DNA of 64,000 nucleotides. Origin: Abyssalbus ytuae. Its GTDB lineage: Bacteria; Bacteroidota; Bacteroidia; Flavobacteriales; Flavobacteriaceae. Each line of letters opens with the position of its first letter. Position 1 is the stretch's first letter. The position numbers were made by a program, and so were the translations under genes. The stretch covers positions 2,914,001-2,978,000 of the forward strand of contig NZ_CP094358.1 in the NCBI RefSeq assembly GCF_022807975.1, read 5' to 3'. The notes beneath the pieces were generated by a model. The model ran no database searches, had not been told where the DNA came from, and worked only from the letters and a program-made list of their open reading frames with translations. Below, in pieces: positions 26,936 through 36,110 of this stretch.

Positions 26936-27892
26936 TTAAGCTTCTTTTTTTAAACTTCTGAAAATAAAATACAAACCTGCAATGATAAAAGGAATACTTA
27001 GCCACTGTCCTGTGGAAAACACTCCAAGGGCCGATTCAAAACCACCCTGCGATTTTTTTCCGAATTCAACAATAAACCTCACCGTCCATAAAGTTGCCAG
27101 AAATACACCAAATATAAAACCGATGTTATTTCTTTTATCCGTTTTCCAGTATAAATAATATAAAAGTGCGAATACAAAAATATAGCCAAAAGCTTCATAC
27201 AATTGCGCAGGGTGCCTGAAAGGTACACTTTGCAGGGCTTCGGTAAATTTCGGATTCTTCTCTATAAGTTCATATGCTTTATCTACATTTCTTTCTCCTG
27301 TAATTTTAACGGCTTCCCAATCAGTAATATCATTTCTGATAAACCTTACCGAAGTAAAAAGTGATTTGGAGGTTTCCTTTCCTACTATCTCCGAGTTCAT
27401 GAAATTTCCAAGCCTTACAAAAATTCCGCCGAGTGAAACAGGAATCACTACCCTGTCCAGCACCCATAAAACCGGTTTTTGAACCACTTTTTTAGCATAA
27501 TAAAACATGGCGGCAATCATTCCTATAGCTGCCCCATGACTGGCAAGACCTGTAAACCCGGTAAAGCGGTATCCTTTAATGAATCCGAAAAGGGAGGCGT
27601 TTGGGTCTTCCCTGATGGGTAATAAAATTTCAGCTATATGGTTTTGAAAATAATCCCAGTCGTAAAAAAACACATGCCCTAACCTTGCTCCAACCAATAT
27701 GGCTACTACGGAGTAGATAAATAATTTATCAAGTTTTTCCATTGATAAATTTTCTCTTTTAAAGATGGGTTTCATTATGTTCCAGCCCAATAGAAAAGCA
27801 ATAACAAACATGAGGCTGTAATATCTTATCTGAAAAAACCCTAAATCAAAAAGTATTCCATCAGGATTCCAGGTAATATTTAGAAAGTGCAT
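26936..27892 (-). CDS. lgt: Prolipoprotein diacylglyceryl transferase
   Basis: The protein has 318 residues and about seven TM helices. Signature residues include GLASHGAAIGMI (catalytic-region His-Gly) and VRLGNFMNSEIVGKET, matching the Lgt motif G-R/L-x-N-F-x-N-x-E; FRHPAQLYEA follows. It transfers diacylglycerol from phosphatidylglycerol to the lipobox Cys of prolipoproteins, several of which are encoded nearby (12503, 26442, 32813). An insertion around residues 165-210 makes it longer than the ~290 of proteobacterial Lgt, as is usual in this phylum. Confidence 0.93.
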   Translation of the reverse strand: MHFLNITWNPDGILFDLGFFQIRYYSLMFVIAFLLGWNIMKPIFKRENLSMEKLDKLFIYSVVAILVGARLGHVFFYDWDYFQNHIAEILLPIREDPNASLFGFIKGYRFTGFTGLASHGAAIGMIAAMFYYAKKVVQKPVLWVLDRVVIPVSLGGIFVRLGNFMNSEIVGKETSKSLFTSVRFIRNDITDWEAVKITGERNVDKAYELIEKNPKFTEALQSVPFRHPAQLYEAFGYIFVFALLYYLYWKTDKRNNIGFIFGVFLATLWTVRFIVEFGKKSQGGFESALGVFSTGQWLSIPFIIAGLYFIFRSLKKEA

Positions 27893-27964
27893 ATTTTTTT
27901 ATTACGAATTGAAGCGTAAATATAAGTATTTGAATGCTAAATAAAGTTTAAAAAATCAAAATCA

Positions 27965-28189
27965 TTAAGGTACAGGATCATAGCCACTGCCTCCCCACGG
28001 ATGGCAACTGAAAATTCTTTTTATTGCCAGCCAGCCACCTTTAAACAAGCCGTGTTTTTTAAGTGCCTGAAGGGTATAATGGGAACAGGTGGGTGTATAA
28101 CGGCAGGTGGCAGGGGTTAAAGGAGATATAACGACCTGGTAAAACCTTACCAAAAATATAAAAGGAGCTATCAGAATTTTTTTTATCAT
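27965..28189 (-). CDS. yidD: Membrane protein insertion efficiency factor YidD
   Basis: The protein has 74 residues from the ATG at 28189. It has the YidD pattern: a hydrophobic N-terminal helix ([18 protein letters not shown]), [19 protein letters not shown] and [12 protein letters not shown], with its conserved Cys residues. It assists YidC/Sec in inner-membrane protein insertion. Twelve upstream codons in the same frame were left out, because the conserved start MIKKILIAP fits the family. Confidence 0.9.
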   Translation of the reverse strand: MIKKILIAPFIFLVRFYQVVISPLTPATCRYTPTCSHYTLQALKKHGLFKGGWLAIKRIFSCHPWGGSGYDPVP

Positions 28190-28258
28190 TAAATGTTTGT
28201 ATACCATTTGATGGTGTTGGAGCAAGTAAGGCCTTAACTTTCCACCGTTTACCTATTT

Positions 28259-28537
28259 TTATTTATTATCGTAATGAAACCTGCATTGAATTATTATACA
28301 TTTTTGATCTACACCTTTCTTTCCTGAAACCTGGTAAACCAACCGGTGTTCTCCGTTAATTCTTCGTGACCAAAACCCTTTCAGTCCGTGTTTTAGAGGT
28401 TCAGGCTTGCCAATTCCTTTAAAGGGGTTTTGTTTTATGGCCTTTATCAATTCTTTAATCTTTAAAGCTGTATCAATATCATTTTCAAGCCAATAAGTGA
28501 AGTCTTTCCAGCCATATGCGGTAAAATCAATATTCAT
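28259..28537 (-). CDS. yoeB: YoeB-family toxin (mRNA interferase)
   Basis: The protein has 92 residues. It aligns by eye with E. coli YoeB along its length: WLENDIDTALKIKELI, NPFKGIGKPEPLK, SRRINGEHRLVYQV and CRFHYDNK at the C-terminus. The catalytic set is present: Glu46, Arg65 and a C-terminal His (His88). YoeB cuts mRNA in the ribosomal A site. The gene begins 7 bp after the antitoxin stop in the same operon. Confidence 0.93.
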   Translation of the reverse strand: MNIDFTAYGWKDFTYWLENDIDTALKIKELIKAIKQNPFKGIGKPEPLKHGLKGFWSRRINGEHRLVYQVSGKKGVDQKCIIIQCRFHYDNK

Positions 28538-28544
28538 TAAGGCC

Positions 28545-28805
28545 TCATTCAGTGGTTGTTTCGTTGTATGAAACTAATTCGCCTTTATCAATTTGTTCAA
28601 TGGAGTCCATTAATCTGGTTCTATTGGCTTTAGTAGACAACAAATGTTCGGTTTCTTTTAATGAATTATACTCATTTATGGACATTATAACAACAGCATC
28701 GTCTCCTTTACTTCGAGGAACTACTATTATTTCTGAAGACTTTGATACATAGTCAAAATGCTTCTTTATGTTTTTACGTAAAGTTGAAATCGTAATTGCT
28801 CTCAT
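28545..28805 (-). CDS. yefM: YefM/Phd-family antitoxin
   Basis: The protein has 86 residues. The N-terminal YefM DNA-binding fold ([20 protein letters not shown], then [19 protein letters not shown] and [12 protein letters not shown]) is followed by a disordered acidic C-terminal part that binds YoeB. It is first in the operon and represses it. The operator lies 17-46 bp upstream of its start. Confidence 0.93.
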   Translation of the reverse strand: MRAITISTLRKNIKKHFDYVSKSSEIIVVPRSKGDDAVVIMSINEYNSLKETEHLLSTKANRTRLMDSIEQIDKGELVSYNETTTE

Positions 28806-28821
28806 AGTGATGGGTTATCAA

Positions 28822-28851
28822 TATACAAAATTATGTACAATCAAACGTACA
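28822..28851 (-). promoter_or_regulatory. yefM-yoeB operator: three TGTACA-like hexamers at 12-bp spacing, with -7 box
   Basis: TATACA (28822-28827), TGTACA (28834-28839) and CGTACA (28846-28851) sit with centres 12 bp apart. E. coli YefM is known to bind paired palindromes with a TGTACA core at similar spacing. A minus-strand TAATTTTG (28833-28826) lies between the first two and fits the -7 consensus. Confidence 0.65.
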
Positions 28852-28927
28852 ATTTTTGTGCCGTTTTTCCAAATTAAGAATTCTTTTTAGTTTGGAGACA
28901 TCTACCCCTTTATGTACCGGTATTTCC

Positions 28928-30412
28928 TTATTGAATACTAAAAGTGGTTCCTTCTTTTCCGTCTTTAAGTTGTATTCCTATTTCTGCCAGTTCATCCCTT
29001 ATTTTGTCAGAAGTAGCAAAATCCTTATTGGCACGGGCTTCAGCTCTTAATTTTATCAGTAATTCAATGGTTGATGATAATTTATCAGAGTCATTTTCTT
29101 CGGTGGCAGCATCAACAAGTCCAAGTACATCAAAAATAAAAGTATTCATGGCTTCGGATAGTAAGGAAAGATCATTTTCAGAGATTGTTTCTTTTCCTTC
29201 CTTAATATTGTTAATGTGTTTAACTGCTTCGAAAAGGTTTGCTATTAATATAGGACTATTAAAATCGTCATTCATTGCTTCGTAGCACTCATTTTTCCAT
29301 GAATTAACATCAAAAGCTGAAGTGGAAGCGGAAATGGCTAAACTTTTTAAGGAACCCAGAGCCTCCATAAGCCGGAAAAATCCTTTTTCTGAGGCAAGAA
29401 GGGCTTCATTGCTAAAATCAAGTACACTCCTGTAGTGTGCCTGTAGCATAAAAAAGCGAGTAACCGAAGGAGAAAAAGCTTTGCTTAATATATTGTTATC
29501 TCCTGAAAATATTTCATTGGGTAAAATATTATTACCGGTAGATTTAGCCATTTTTTTACCGTTTAGGGTAAGCATATTTGCATGCATCCAGTAATTAACG
29601 GGAGATTGTCCGGTAGCAGCTTCATTTTGTGCTATTTCACATTCATGATGAGGAAATTTTAAATCCATACCACCCCCATGAATATCAAAATGTTCGCCCA
29701 GATATTTGGTGCTCATGGCAGTACATTCCAGGTGCCATCCCGGAAATCCGTCACTCCATGGAGAAGGCCATCTCATAATATGCTGTGGTTCGGCTTTTTT
29801 CCAAAGAGCAAAATCCTGGGGATTTTTCTTTTCGGTTTGTCCGGCGGTTTCCCTGGTGTTATGTATTAAGTCTTCAACATTTCTTCCGCTTAGTTTACCG
29901 TACCGGTTGGTTTTGTTAAACTTTATAACATCAAAATATACCGACCCGTTCATTTCATAAGCAAATCCTTTCTCGAGTATATCCTTAATAATTTCAATCT
30001 GCTCAATAATATGGCCTGTGGCCGTGGGTTCAATACTTGGAGGCAGGTTGTTGAATTTGTTAAGGGTATTGTGAAAATCTACCGTATAACGCTGTACAAC
30101 TTCCATGGGCTCTATTTGTTCTAGGCGGGCTTTTTTGGCAATCCTGTCCTCCCCGGCGTCAGCATCATTTTCAAGATGGCCGGCATCGGTAATATTCCTT
30201 ACATATCTTACTTTATACCCTAAATGTTTTAAGTAACGAAAAACCAGGTCAAATGATATAAACGTACGGCAATTACCCAGGTGTACATTGCTGTATACTG
30301 TCGGGCCACACACATACATGCCTACATGGCCTTCGTTTATTGGTTTGAAAATTTCTTTTTTTCCGGTAAGTGAATTGTAAATTTTTAGTTCGTTACTCTC
30401 AAAAAGTTGCAT
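28928..30412 (-). CDS. cysS: Cysteinyl-tRNA synthetase
   Basis: The protein has 494 residues, a class I synthetase. [20 protein letters not shown] contains the zinc Cys and the HIGH-type [21 protein letters not shown] and HHECEIAQ provide further zinc ligands. The KMSKS loop is KMAKSTGN. The C-terminal DALR region is around 360-430. It charges tRNA-Cys. It is separated from folE by 21 bp on the same strand and probably shares its transcript. Confidence 0.97.
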   Translation of the reverse strand: MQLFESNELKIYNSLTGKKEIFKPINEGHVGMYVCGPTVYSNVHLGNCRTFISFDLVFRYLKHLGYKVRYVRNITDAGHLENDADAGEDRIAKKARLEQIEPMEVVQRYTVDFHNTLNKFNNLPPSIEPTATGHIIEQIEIIKDILEKGFAYEMNGSVYFDVIKFNKTNRYGKLSGRNVEDLIHNTRETAGQTEKKNPQDFALWKKAEPQHIMRWPSPWSDGFPGWHLECTAMSTKYLGEHFDIHGGGMDLKFPHHECEIAQNEAATGQSPVNYWMHANMLTLNGKKMAKSTGNNILPNEIFSGDNNILSKAFSPSVTRFFMLQAHYRSVLDFSNEALLASEKGFFRLMEALGSLKSLAISASTSAFDVNSWKNECYEAMNDDFNSPILIANLFEAVKHINNIKEGKETISENDLSLLSEAMNTFIFDVLGLVDAATEENDSDKLSSTIELLIKLRAEARANKDFATSDKIRDELAEIGIQLKDGKEGTTFSIQ

Positions 30413-30433
30413 TATGTATGTAAAAAGGATTGT

Positions 30434-31120
30434 TTATATTTTAAAATCGGTCTCTAAGTTGATGTAATCCAGGAATTCTTTTTTAACAGAAGGATCTTTA
30501 AACTTACCGCCAAATTCGGCTGTTACAGTACTACTGTCAATATCTCTTATTCCTCTCGAATTTACACATAAATGTTTAGCGTCAACCACACATGCAACAT
30601 CGTTGGTGCCTAAAACTTTTTGAAGTTCTTTTACAATTTGAATGGTCATTCTTTCCTGAACTTGCGGACGTTTAGCATAATAATCTACAATACGGTTCAT
30701 TTTGGACAGGCCTACCACATTTCCTTTGGAAATATATGCTATGTGAGCTTTTCCTACTATAGGCAGTAAGTGATGTTCACAGGTTGAATAAACTGTAATG
30801 TTTTTTTCAACCAGCATTTCCCCGTATTTGTATTTATTCTCAAATGTGGAAGCATTTGGTTTTCGTTTAGGATGCAGACCGGAAAAAATTTCCTTAACAA
30901 ACATTTTTGCTACTCTTTTTGGAGTGCCTCTCAAACTATCATCGGTCAGGTCCAGGCCAAGGGTGTGCATAATATCATAAACATTTGCTTCTATGCTTTC
31001 AATTTTTTCTTCGTCAGACATCTCAAAAGCATCATCCCGTAAAGGTGTTTCAGAAGAGGAAGATATGTGGTCGTCACCTATTTCTTCAAAAAAACCATCG
31101 TATGTATTGTCTATTTTCAT
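30434..31120 (-). CDS. folE: GTP cyclohydrolase I
   Basis: The protein has 228 residues. An acidic N-terminal extension of about 40 residues precedes the conserved core: HTLGLDLTDDSLRGTPKRVA, STCEHHLLPIVGKAHIAYI (zinc Cys and His), GLSKMNRIVDYYAKRPQVQE, CVVDAKHLCVNSRGI and VTAEFGGKF. It makes dihydroneopterin triphosphate from GTP, the first step to folate; folP at 48677 acts later in the same pathway. Confidence 0.96.
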   Translation of the reverse strand: MKIDNTYDGFFEEIGDDHISSSSETPLRDDAFEMSDEEKIESIEANVYDIMHTLGLDLTDDSLRGTPKRVAKMFVKEIFSGLHPKRKPNASTFENKYKYGEMLVEKNITVYSTCEHHLLPIVGKAHIAYISKGNVVGLSKMNRIVDYYAKRPQVQERMTIQIVKELQKVLGTNDVACVVDAKHLCVNSRGIRDIDSSTVTAEFGGKFKDPSVKKEFLDYINLETDFKI

Positions 31121-31203
31121 ATTTTTTGAAAGTGAAACGCAAAGATAAATAATTATTCCTCAAACAAGCCTATTTAAGAATATGTTAAGTAAAGTATTTG
31201 CTT

Positions 31204-31239
31204 AAAAGAACCGGAAAATCAAATTTCCGGTTCTTTTAA
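31204..31239 (-). terminator. Terminator between FadL-like gene and folE
   Basis: AAAAGAACCGGAAA / TTTCCGGTTCTTTT, a 14-bp perfect stem, just after the 31258 stop (minus strand). Confidence 0.85.
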
Positions 31240-31257
31240 TTTGAAGTGGATGTATTA

Positions 31258-32778
31258 TTATAAGTTAAAGCTAACGGATAGTGTTACATTGGTACTTTTA
31301 TTGTCAATTGAAGCTGCATTGGTTAATCCGGTTTCAAACAATTGGTAATTTATATCTCTTTGTAACTGACTAAAACCTAAATCTATTCTGGAGCGGCCAA
31401 AATCGTATCCGGCTCCCAGTGAAAAACCGTTCAGGTCGCCTAAAGCAGTGCCATTTTCATAGGGACTTTCTTCAAAACGGTAACCTGCCCTTAAGCTTAA
31501 TTGTTTAAAGCGATACTCGCCACCAACCCGTATAGAGGAAACTGCTTTAAGTTCATTTTCAATTTTGTCATTTTCAAAGGCAAAAGCAGGGTCGGAGGTG
31601 GGTTTGAGTTTAGCATTAGACATATCCTGATAACCATAATCAAAGCTGATAAGACCTTCTTTGCCGAAAACCAAGGCAGCACTGGCTGTTAATTTCCCCG
31701 GGATTTGTATTTTGTAATCGGGGAATACATTTACCAGTGAAAAGTTAATATAATCTATCTGATCGTGAGCAAGTGTAGAATTTATTCTTTGTGATAATTC
31801 ATCGGTTAAATTATACCAGGTTGGTGATTGGTAGCTTGCTCCCAACCTTACTATGTCATTTAACTTTGCAATACCTCCTAAAGAAAATGAAAAGCCGTTT
31901 CCATAGGTTCGGAGCAAATTATCAAAGCTCACAAATTGCAGGGAGGAAGAGGCATCATAACCGTTTTCGTAAAAAGCAGTTAATTTTTCTTTGTCAAGAA
32001 TATTAAAGTTTAAAGCTAACCCCATATACAGGTTTTCTCCGTATTGAGTAGCAAAATTGACAGTAAGTTTACTGTTGTAGCCGGTAGTATTAACATAGTA
32101 TTCCTGGTTAACAAATTCTGAAAAGTCCCCGGTAGGTTCATAGTCAACATTATTGTCATTGTTTTCATCTACAGGATCAATAACACCACCAAAGTATCCT
32201 AAAAATGCCTGTTGGGGCCCATAGCCAAGATCGGCACCTATGTTTAAATAGGCGTCCTCAATAAATTCTCCCGGTTGTATTAAAATAGGCCCTAAAGCCT
32301 GACCCTGAGCATAGTTTAAGAAATACTGATTAATAGATTGCAAACTGGAACCTTGTGCAAAAAACTCATTGTCATAATTATTTACCATGTCATAATTAAA
32401 TGCCAGGGCTATTTTTTTCCATCCCTCATTATCGTTACTGTTTTTTAAGACAAGTACAGCTCCCAGTTGGTTGAGGTCAAAGTTATTGTCCTTTTCACTA
32501 TAAGTTAAACCATTCCCGTAAGAAGCATCGTTTTTTACATTATAGTTTGATCCTGAAACTGTAAAAAAGTTATTATTAAATACTGCTGAACTTGCAGGAT
32601 TAATGTTTATGGCAGACAAATCGCCTCCCAGGGCACCAAAAGCACCGCTCATTGCCTGAAATCTGGCGGTACCTATAAGATTTTCATTTCCCAACTCAAC
32701 AACATCATTGATATTTTGAGCATTGGCAGTCATAGCAACAAATACTGTTGCCAGTAAAATTGATATATTTTTCATCAT
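31258..32778 (-). CDS. OmpP1/FadL-family outer-membrane transport protein
   Basis: The protein has 506 residues with signal peptide (ISILLATVFVAMTANAQ). The N-terminal segment GTARFQAMSGAFGALGGDLS plus INPASSAVF is the typical FadL/TodX hatch start (gene copies in flavobacteria carry the same block). Long barrel strands follow, and the end VTLSVSFNL is strand-like and hydrophobic. FadL proteins carry hydrophobic compounds across the outer membrane. It starts 34 bp downstream of the lipoprotein gene in the same direction, so the two may be an operon. Confidence 0.85.
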   Translation of the reverse strand: MMKNISILLATVFVAMTANAQNINDVVELGNENLIGTARFQAMSGAFGALGGDLSAININPASSAVFNNNFFTVSGSNYNVKNDASYGNGLTYSEKDNNFDLNQLGAVLVLKNSNDNEGWKKIALAFNYDMVNNYDNEFFAQGSSLQSINQYFLNYAQGQALGPILIQPGEFIEDAYLNIGADLGYGPQQAFLGYFGGVIDPVDENNDNNVDYEPTGDFSEFVNQEYYVNTTGYNSKLTVNFATQYGENLYMGLALNFNILDKEKLTAFYENGYDASSSLQFVSFDNLLRTYGNGFSFSLGGIAKLNDIVRLGASYQSPTWYNLTDELSQRINSTLAHDQIDYINFSLVNVFPDYKIQIPGKLTASAALVFGKEGLISFDYGYQDMSNAKLKPTSDPAFAFENDKIENELKAVSSIRVGGEYRFKQLSLRAGYRFEESPYENGTALGDLNGFSLGAGYDFGRSRIDLGFSQLQRDINYQLFETGLTNAASIDNKSTNVTLSVSFNL

Positions 32779-32812
32779 GGCTTATTAATTTCAGAAATTA
32801 CTTTGTTGAATA

Positions 32813-33817
32813 TTATCCCCGACCTCTTCCTCCACCTGACCTTGAACTACCGGATGATGACCTGGTACTACCTGAAGAACGCGATGATCCTCCTGATGAA
32901 TATGATCTTGAAGACCCTGAACTTCTGCTGCTACTATAGCTGGACGAACGTCGGCTGCTGTTATTGTAACTTCTGGTTCCTGAGTTGGAACTTCTGTTAT
33001 AGTCCGAACTGTTTCTGTTGGAACTATATGTTCTTCTGTTATAATTGTTGTTATTACTATACGTTCTTCTGCTATATGTAGAATTGGTACTTCTTCTATA
33101 AGTAGTATTGGGGTTATAGGATCGTCGGTTATATGTGGTTGTGGCATTGGACCTGGTCCTTGTACTGGCTAATGAGTTTCTATTGTAGTAGCCCCTTCTG
33201 CTATTGGTATATGAATAATAGCGTGGGTATCGGTAATTATTATAGTAATAAGGATGATAATAACTGTAAGCATATGGGCTATAATACCAACCACCGTACC
33301 AACCTATATGCCAGCTTGGGTAAGCATAATAAGGATACCAGTAAGGGTCGTACCAATACCAGCTTCCATACCAGCCCCAGTTGTTCCAACCCCAATAATT
33401 CCATCCCCAGGAGTTGTTATACACATTTAGTTCAACAGTAGTGGGATTATCACCCCATCCCGGGTTGCCACCGGTATTAGAATAATCAAAAGCGTACTCC
33501 TGATCAATATATATGCTGTCATTTATGCTGGAATAAGAATCTATGTCTGTAAATATTTCATCCTGTCCTTGTATATACTCAATCTGATCGGCCTTTTCTT
33601 TAAAATAATTTTGATAAATACCGGACGATTTTTGTGTGGGTTTATCCACATTCACGGGAGTTTCTGCTTCATAGGAATAGTCTCTGTCGCCATAGATACC
33701 ATCATTATCATAATAAGATGATGATTGGTAAGACCCACAGGATGACAGGATAACCACCAGCAATGAAGCCAGGGTTACATATTTAAATTTACCGGGGTGT
33801 GTATTATTTTTCATCAT
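32813..33817 (-). CDS. Tyr/Trp-rich lipoprotein with Ser/Arg/Asn low-complexity tail
   Basis: The protein has 334 residues (MM start; second Met at 33814 possible). The lipobox is VVILSSCGSY. Residues ~130-205 are packed with Trp, Tyr and Pro (YNNSWGWNYWGWNNWGWYG-like). The last ~130 residues are repeats of Ser, Arg, Asn and Tyr ending in SSGSSRSGGGRGRG. No known domain. Such proteins precede proS in many flavobacteria and have at times been mislabelled as prolyl-tRNA synthetase because of that position. It is exported to an envelope membrane; the tail looks intrinsically disordered. Confidence 0.75.
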   Translation of the reverse strand: MMKNNTHPGKFKYVTLASLLVVILSSCGSYQSSSYYDNDGIYGDRDYSYEAETPVNVDKPTQKSSGIYQNYFKEKADQIEYIQGQDEIFTDIDSYSSINDSIYIDQEYAFDYSNTGGNPGWGDNPTTVELNVYNNSWGWNYWGWNNWGWYGSWYWYDPYWYPYYAYPSWHIGWYGGWYYSPYAYSYYHPYYYNNYRYPRYYSYTNSRRGYYNRNSLASTRTRSNATTTYNRRSYNPNTTYRRSTNSTYSRRTYSNNNNYNRRTYSSNRNSSDYNRSSNSGTRSYNNSSRRSSSYSSSRSSGSSRSYSSGGSSRSSGSTRSSSGSSRSGGGRGRG

Positions 33818-33914
33818 TGCTATTTTTTATTGTTGAACATAACAAAAATAATTAGTTTTGCCAAACTATTTTCTTATTTAACAAAGTCACAATATTTGTG
33901 CCAAACTACAGGTA

Positions 33915-35390
33915 ATGAGCAAGAAATTAACTAAAAGAGAAGAGGATTATTCAAAGTGGTATAATGAATTGGTTGTTAAGGCCGATTTAGCAGATAATTC
34001 GGGGGTTAGAGGGTGTATGGTTATAAAACCTTACGGCTATGCCATATGGGAAAAAATACAGGCTGAACTTGACAGAATGTTTAAAGAAACAGGACATGTT
34101 AACGCATATTTTCCGTTATTTATACCTAAATCCTATTTAAGTAAAGAAGCGGCTCATGTGGAAGGTTTTGCAAAGGAGTGTGCGGTGGTAACTCATTACA
34201 GGTTAAAAAATGCCGAGGACGGCAATGGAATTATTGTAGACCCTGAGGCAAAACTGGAAGAAGAATTAATTGTAAGACCCACTTCGGAAACCATTATCTG
34301 GGATACTTATAAAAAGTGGATACAATCCTACAGGGATCTTCCCATATTAGTTAATCAGTGGGCTAATGTGGTAAGATGGGAGATGCGAACCCGTTTGTTT
34401 TTACGTACGGCTGAGTTTTTATGGCAAGAAGGACATACGGCCCATGCCACAAGAAAAGAAGCTGTTGCCGAAGCAGAACAGATGATGAATATTTATGCTG
34501 AGTTTGCCGAAAACTTTATGGCTGTGCCTGTTATTAAAGGGCTTAAAACAGAAAGCGAACGTTTTGCAGGGGCTGAAGAAACCTATTGTATTGAAGCATT
34601 AATGCAGGATGGTAAAGCTTTGCAGGCAGGAACTTCACACTTTTTAGGACAAAATTTTGCCAAAGCATTTGATGTGAAGTTTACTAATAAAGAAGGAGGG
34701 CAGGATTATGTATGGGCCACCTCATGGGGCGTATCTACACGGTTGATGGGTGCTCTTATAATGACACACAGTGATGATAACGGATTGGTGTTGCCGCCTA
34801 AATTAGCACCTATTCAAGTAGTAATTGTGCCTATCTATAAAGGTGATGAACAGTTAGAGACAATTTCCGAAAGAGTTCAACCGCTTCTAAAAGAATTAAG
34901 GGCTAAAGGAATTTCTGTTAAATATGATGACAGGGATACTTATAAACCCGGGTGGAAGTTTAATGAATATGAATTGAAAGGTGTGCCAGTCAGGCTGGCT
35001 GTGGGACAAAGAGATATGGAAAACGGAACCTATGAAGTTGCCCGGCGGGATACTCTGGAAAAAGAAACAGTGAGTGCCGGAAATATTGTTTCAAAGATTG
35101 AAAGCTTACTGGAAGATATACAAAAGAACATATATAAAAAAGCATTAGATTACCGAACGTCACACATTACTAAAGTAGATTCTTTTGAGGAATTTAAAGG
35201 ATTATTGGAGACAAAAGGTGGTTTTTTTGCAGCTCACTGGGATGGAACAGCTGAAACTGAAGAAAAAATAAAAGAATTAACGAAAGCCACAATCCGGTGT
35301 ATACCTCTTGATTTTAAAGAAGAAAAAGGCGTTTGTATGTTTAGTGGTAAACCTTCAAAAGGCAGGGTATTGTTTGCAAAAGCATATTAA
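33915..35390 (+). CDS. proS: Prolyl-tRNA synthetase
   Basis: The protein has 491 residues. This is the archaeal/eukaryote-like short form without the bacterial editing insertion. It has [47 protein letters not shown] (motif 2), [31 protein letters not shown] (motif 3), and the anticodon domain with [20 protein letters not shown]. The C-terminal zinc-like segment ends in [11 protein letters not shown]. It charges tRNA-Pro. Divergent from the lipoprotein gene. Confidence 0.97.
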   Translation: MSKKLTKREEDYSKWYNELVVKADLADNSGVRGCMVIKPYGYAIWEKIQAELDRMFKETGHVNAYFPLFIPKSYLSKEAAHVEGFAKECAVVTHYRLKNAEDGNGIIVDPEAKLEEELIVRPTSETIIWDTYKKWIQSYRDLPILVNQWANVVRWEMRTRLFLRTAEFLWQEGHTAHATRKEAVAEAEQMMNIYAEFAENFMAVPVIKGLKTESERFAGAEETYCIEALMQDGKALQAGTSHFLGQNFAKAFDVKFTNKEGGQDYVWATSWGVSTRLMGALIMTHSDDNGLVLPPKLAPIQVVIVPIYKGDEQLETISERVQPLLKELRAKGISVKYDDRDTYKPGWKFNEYELKGVPVRLAVGQRDMENGTYEVARRDTLEKETVSAGNIVSKIESLLEDIQKNIYKKALDYRTSHITKVDSFEEFKGLLETKGGFFAAHWDGTAETEEKIKELTKATIRCIPLDFKEEKGVCMFSGKPSKGRVLFAKAY

Positions 35391-35421
35391 AAAAAGATTT
35401 TAAAAAAAATAAATCTAACTA

Positions 35422-35451
35422 TTGCATGATATAAAAATAGTTGTATTTTTG
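35422..35451 (+). promoter_or_regulatory. tRNA-Glu promoter (TTG - 19 nt - TATTTTTG)
   Basis: Exact -7 match at 35444-35451 and TTG at 35422-35424, ending 24 bp before the first tRNA. Confidence 0.7.
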
Positions 35452-35475
35452 CATCCGCAATTATGTAAAGCATAT

Positions 35476-35547
35476 GGCCCGTTCGTCTAGGGGTTAGGAC
35501 GCCAGGTTTTCATCCTGGTAACAGGGGTTCGATTCCCCTACGGGCTA
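35476..35547 (+). tRNA. tRNA-Glu (anticodon TTC)
   Basis: 72 nt. Acceptor GGCCCGT pairs with ACGGGCT (one G-U), discriminator A. The D-arm contains TCTAGGGGTTAGGA, the anticodon loop TTTTCAT carries TTC, and the T-arm is AGGGGTTCGATTCCCCT. CCA is not encoded. Confidence 0.97.
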
Positions 35548-35576
35548 CGTTCTTAAATAAATAGTAAATAATTACT

Positions 35577-35622
35577 AATGAAAAAACCAAAAGATTCATG
35601 TCTTTTTTAGCTTTTTCATTAT
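35577..35622 (+). other. Imperfect stem-loop between the two tRNA-Glu genes
   Basis: AATGAAAAA and TTTTTCATT, with inner AAAAGA/TCTTTT, can fold back. It may be an RNA-processing feature of the dimeric transcript; weak evidence. Confidence 0.3.
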
Positions 35623-35639
35623 TCATTGCTAATTAAAAT

Positions 35640-35711
35640 GGCCCGTTCGTCTAGGGGTTAGGACGCCAGGTTTTCATCCTGGTAACAGGGGTTCGATTCC
35701 CCTACGGGCTA
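35640..35711 (+). tRNA. tRNA-Glu (anticodon TTC), second identical copy
   Basis: All 72 nt are identical to the copy 164 bp upstream. The pair is very likely transcribed together from the promoter at 35422-35451. Confidence 0.97.
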
Positions 35712-35775
35712 CAAAATAAATTAAAATTAGAATGTAGAATTTATTCTACCTCTGTAACAAAAAAATAAAAGGAAA

Positions 35776-36027
35776 ATGGCAAATCATAAGTCGGCATTAA
35801 AAAGAATCAGAAGAAATGAAGCGGTTCGTTTAAGAAACAAGTATCAGCATAAAACTGTTCGTAATGCAATTAAAAAATTGCGTTCTGCAGAAGATAAAAA
35901 GGAAGCTGAAACTTTGTTGCCTACAGTTATTTCTATGATTGATAAGTTAGCTAAGAAAAATATTATTCACGCTAACAAGGCAGGTAACCTTAAATCAGGT
36001 TTAATGAAAAAAGTAGCTGCTTTATAA
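35776..36027 (+). CDS. rpsT: 30S ribosomal protein S20
   Basis: The protein has 83 residues and is Lys/Arg rich. It begins [20 protein letters not shown] and contains [10 protein letters not shown] and [20 protein letters not shown], the conserved S20 pattern. It binds 16S rRNA early in small-subunit assembly. It lies 64 bp after tRNA-Glu and may be on the same transcript. Confidence 0.97.
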   Translation: MANHKSALKRIRRNEAVRLRNKYQHKTVRNAIKKLRSAEDKKEAETLLPTVISMIDKLAKKNIIHANKAGNLKSGLMKKVAAL

Positions 36028-36058
36028 TATTATTGGATATAAAACAGATGAAATATTT

Positions 36059-36092
36059 TAAAAAAAGCCTCGAATTTCGAGGCTTTTTTTAT
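36059..36092 (+). terminator. rpsT terminator (bidirectional with proA)
   Basis: AAAAAAAGCCTCGAA / TTCGAGGCTTTTTTT hairpin between the convergent rpsT and proA. Confidence 0.9.
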
Positions 36093-36110
36093 TTATATTG
36101 AAAGGAACTT

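Noticed and set aside
32791-33147. Minus-strand His/Ile/Val/Glu-rich frame of 118 codons and plus-strand frames in the same place
   Set aside because: Shadows of the low-complexity lipoprotein gene in other frames.
35577-35622. Small RNA gene between the tRNA-Glu copies
   Set aside because: Only a weak AT-rich fold, with no promoter or terminator of its own.
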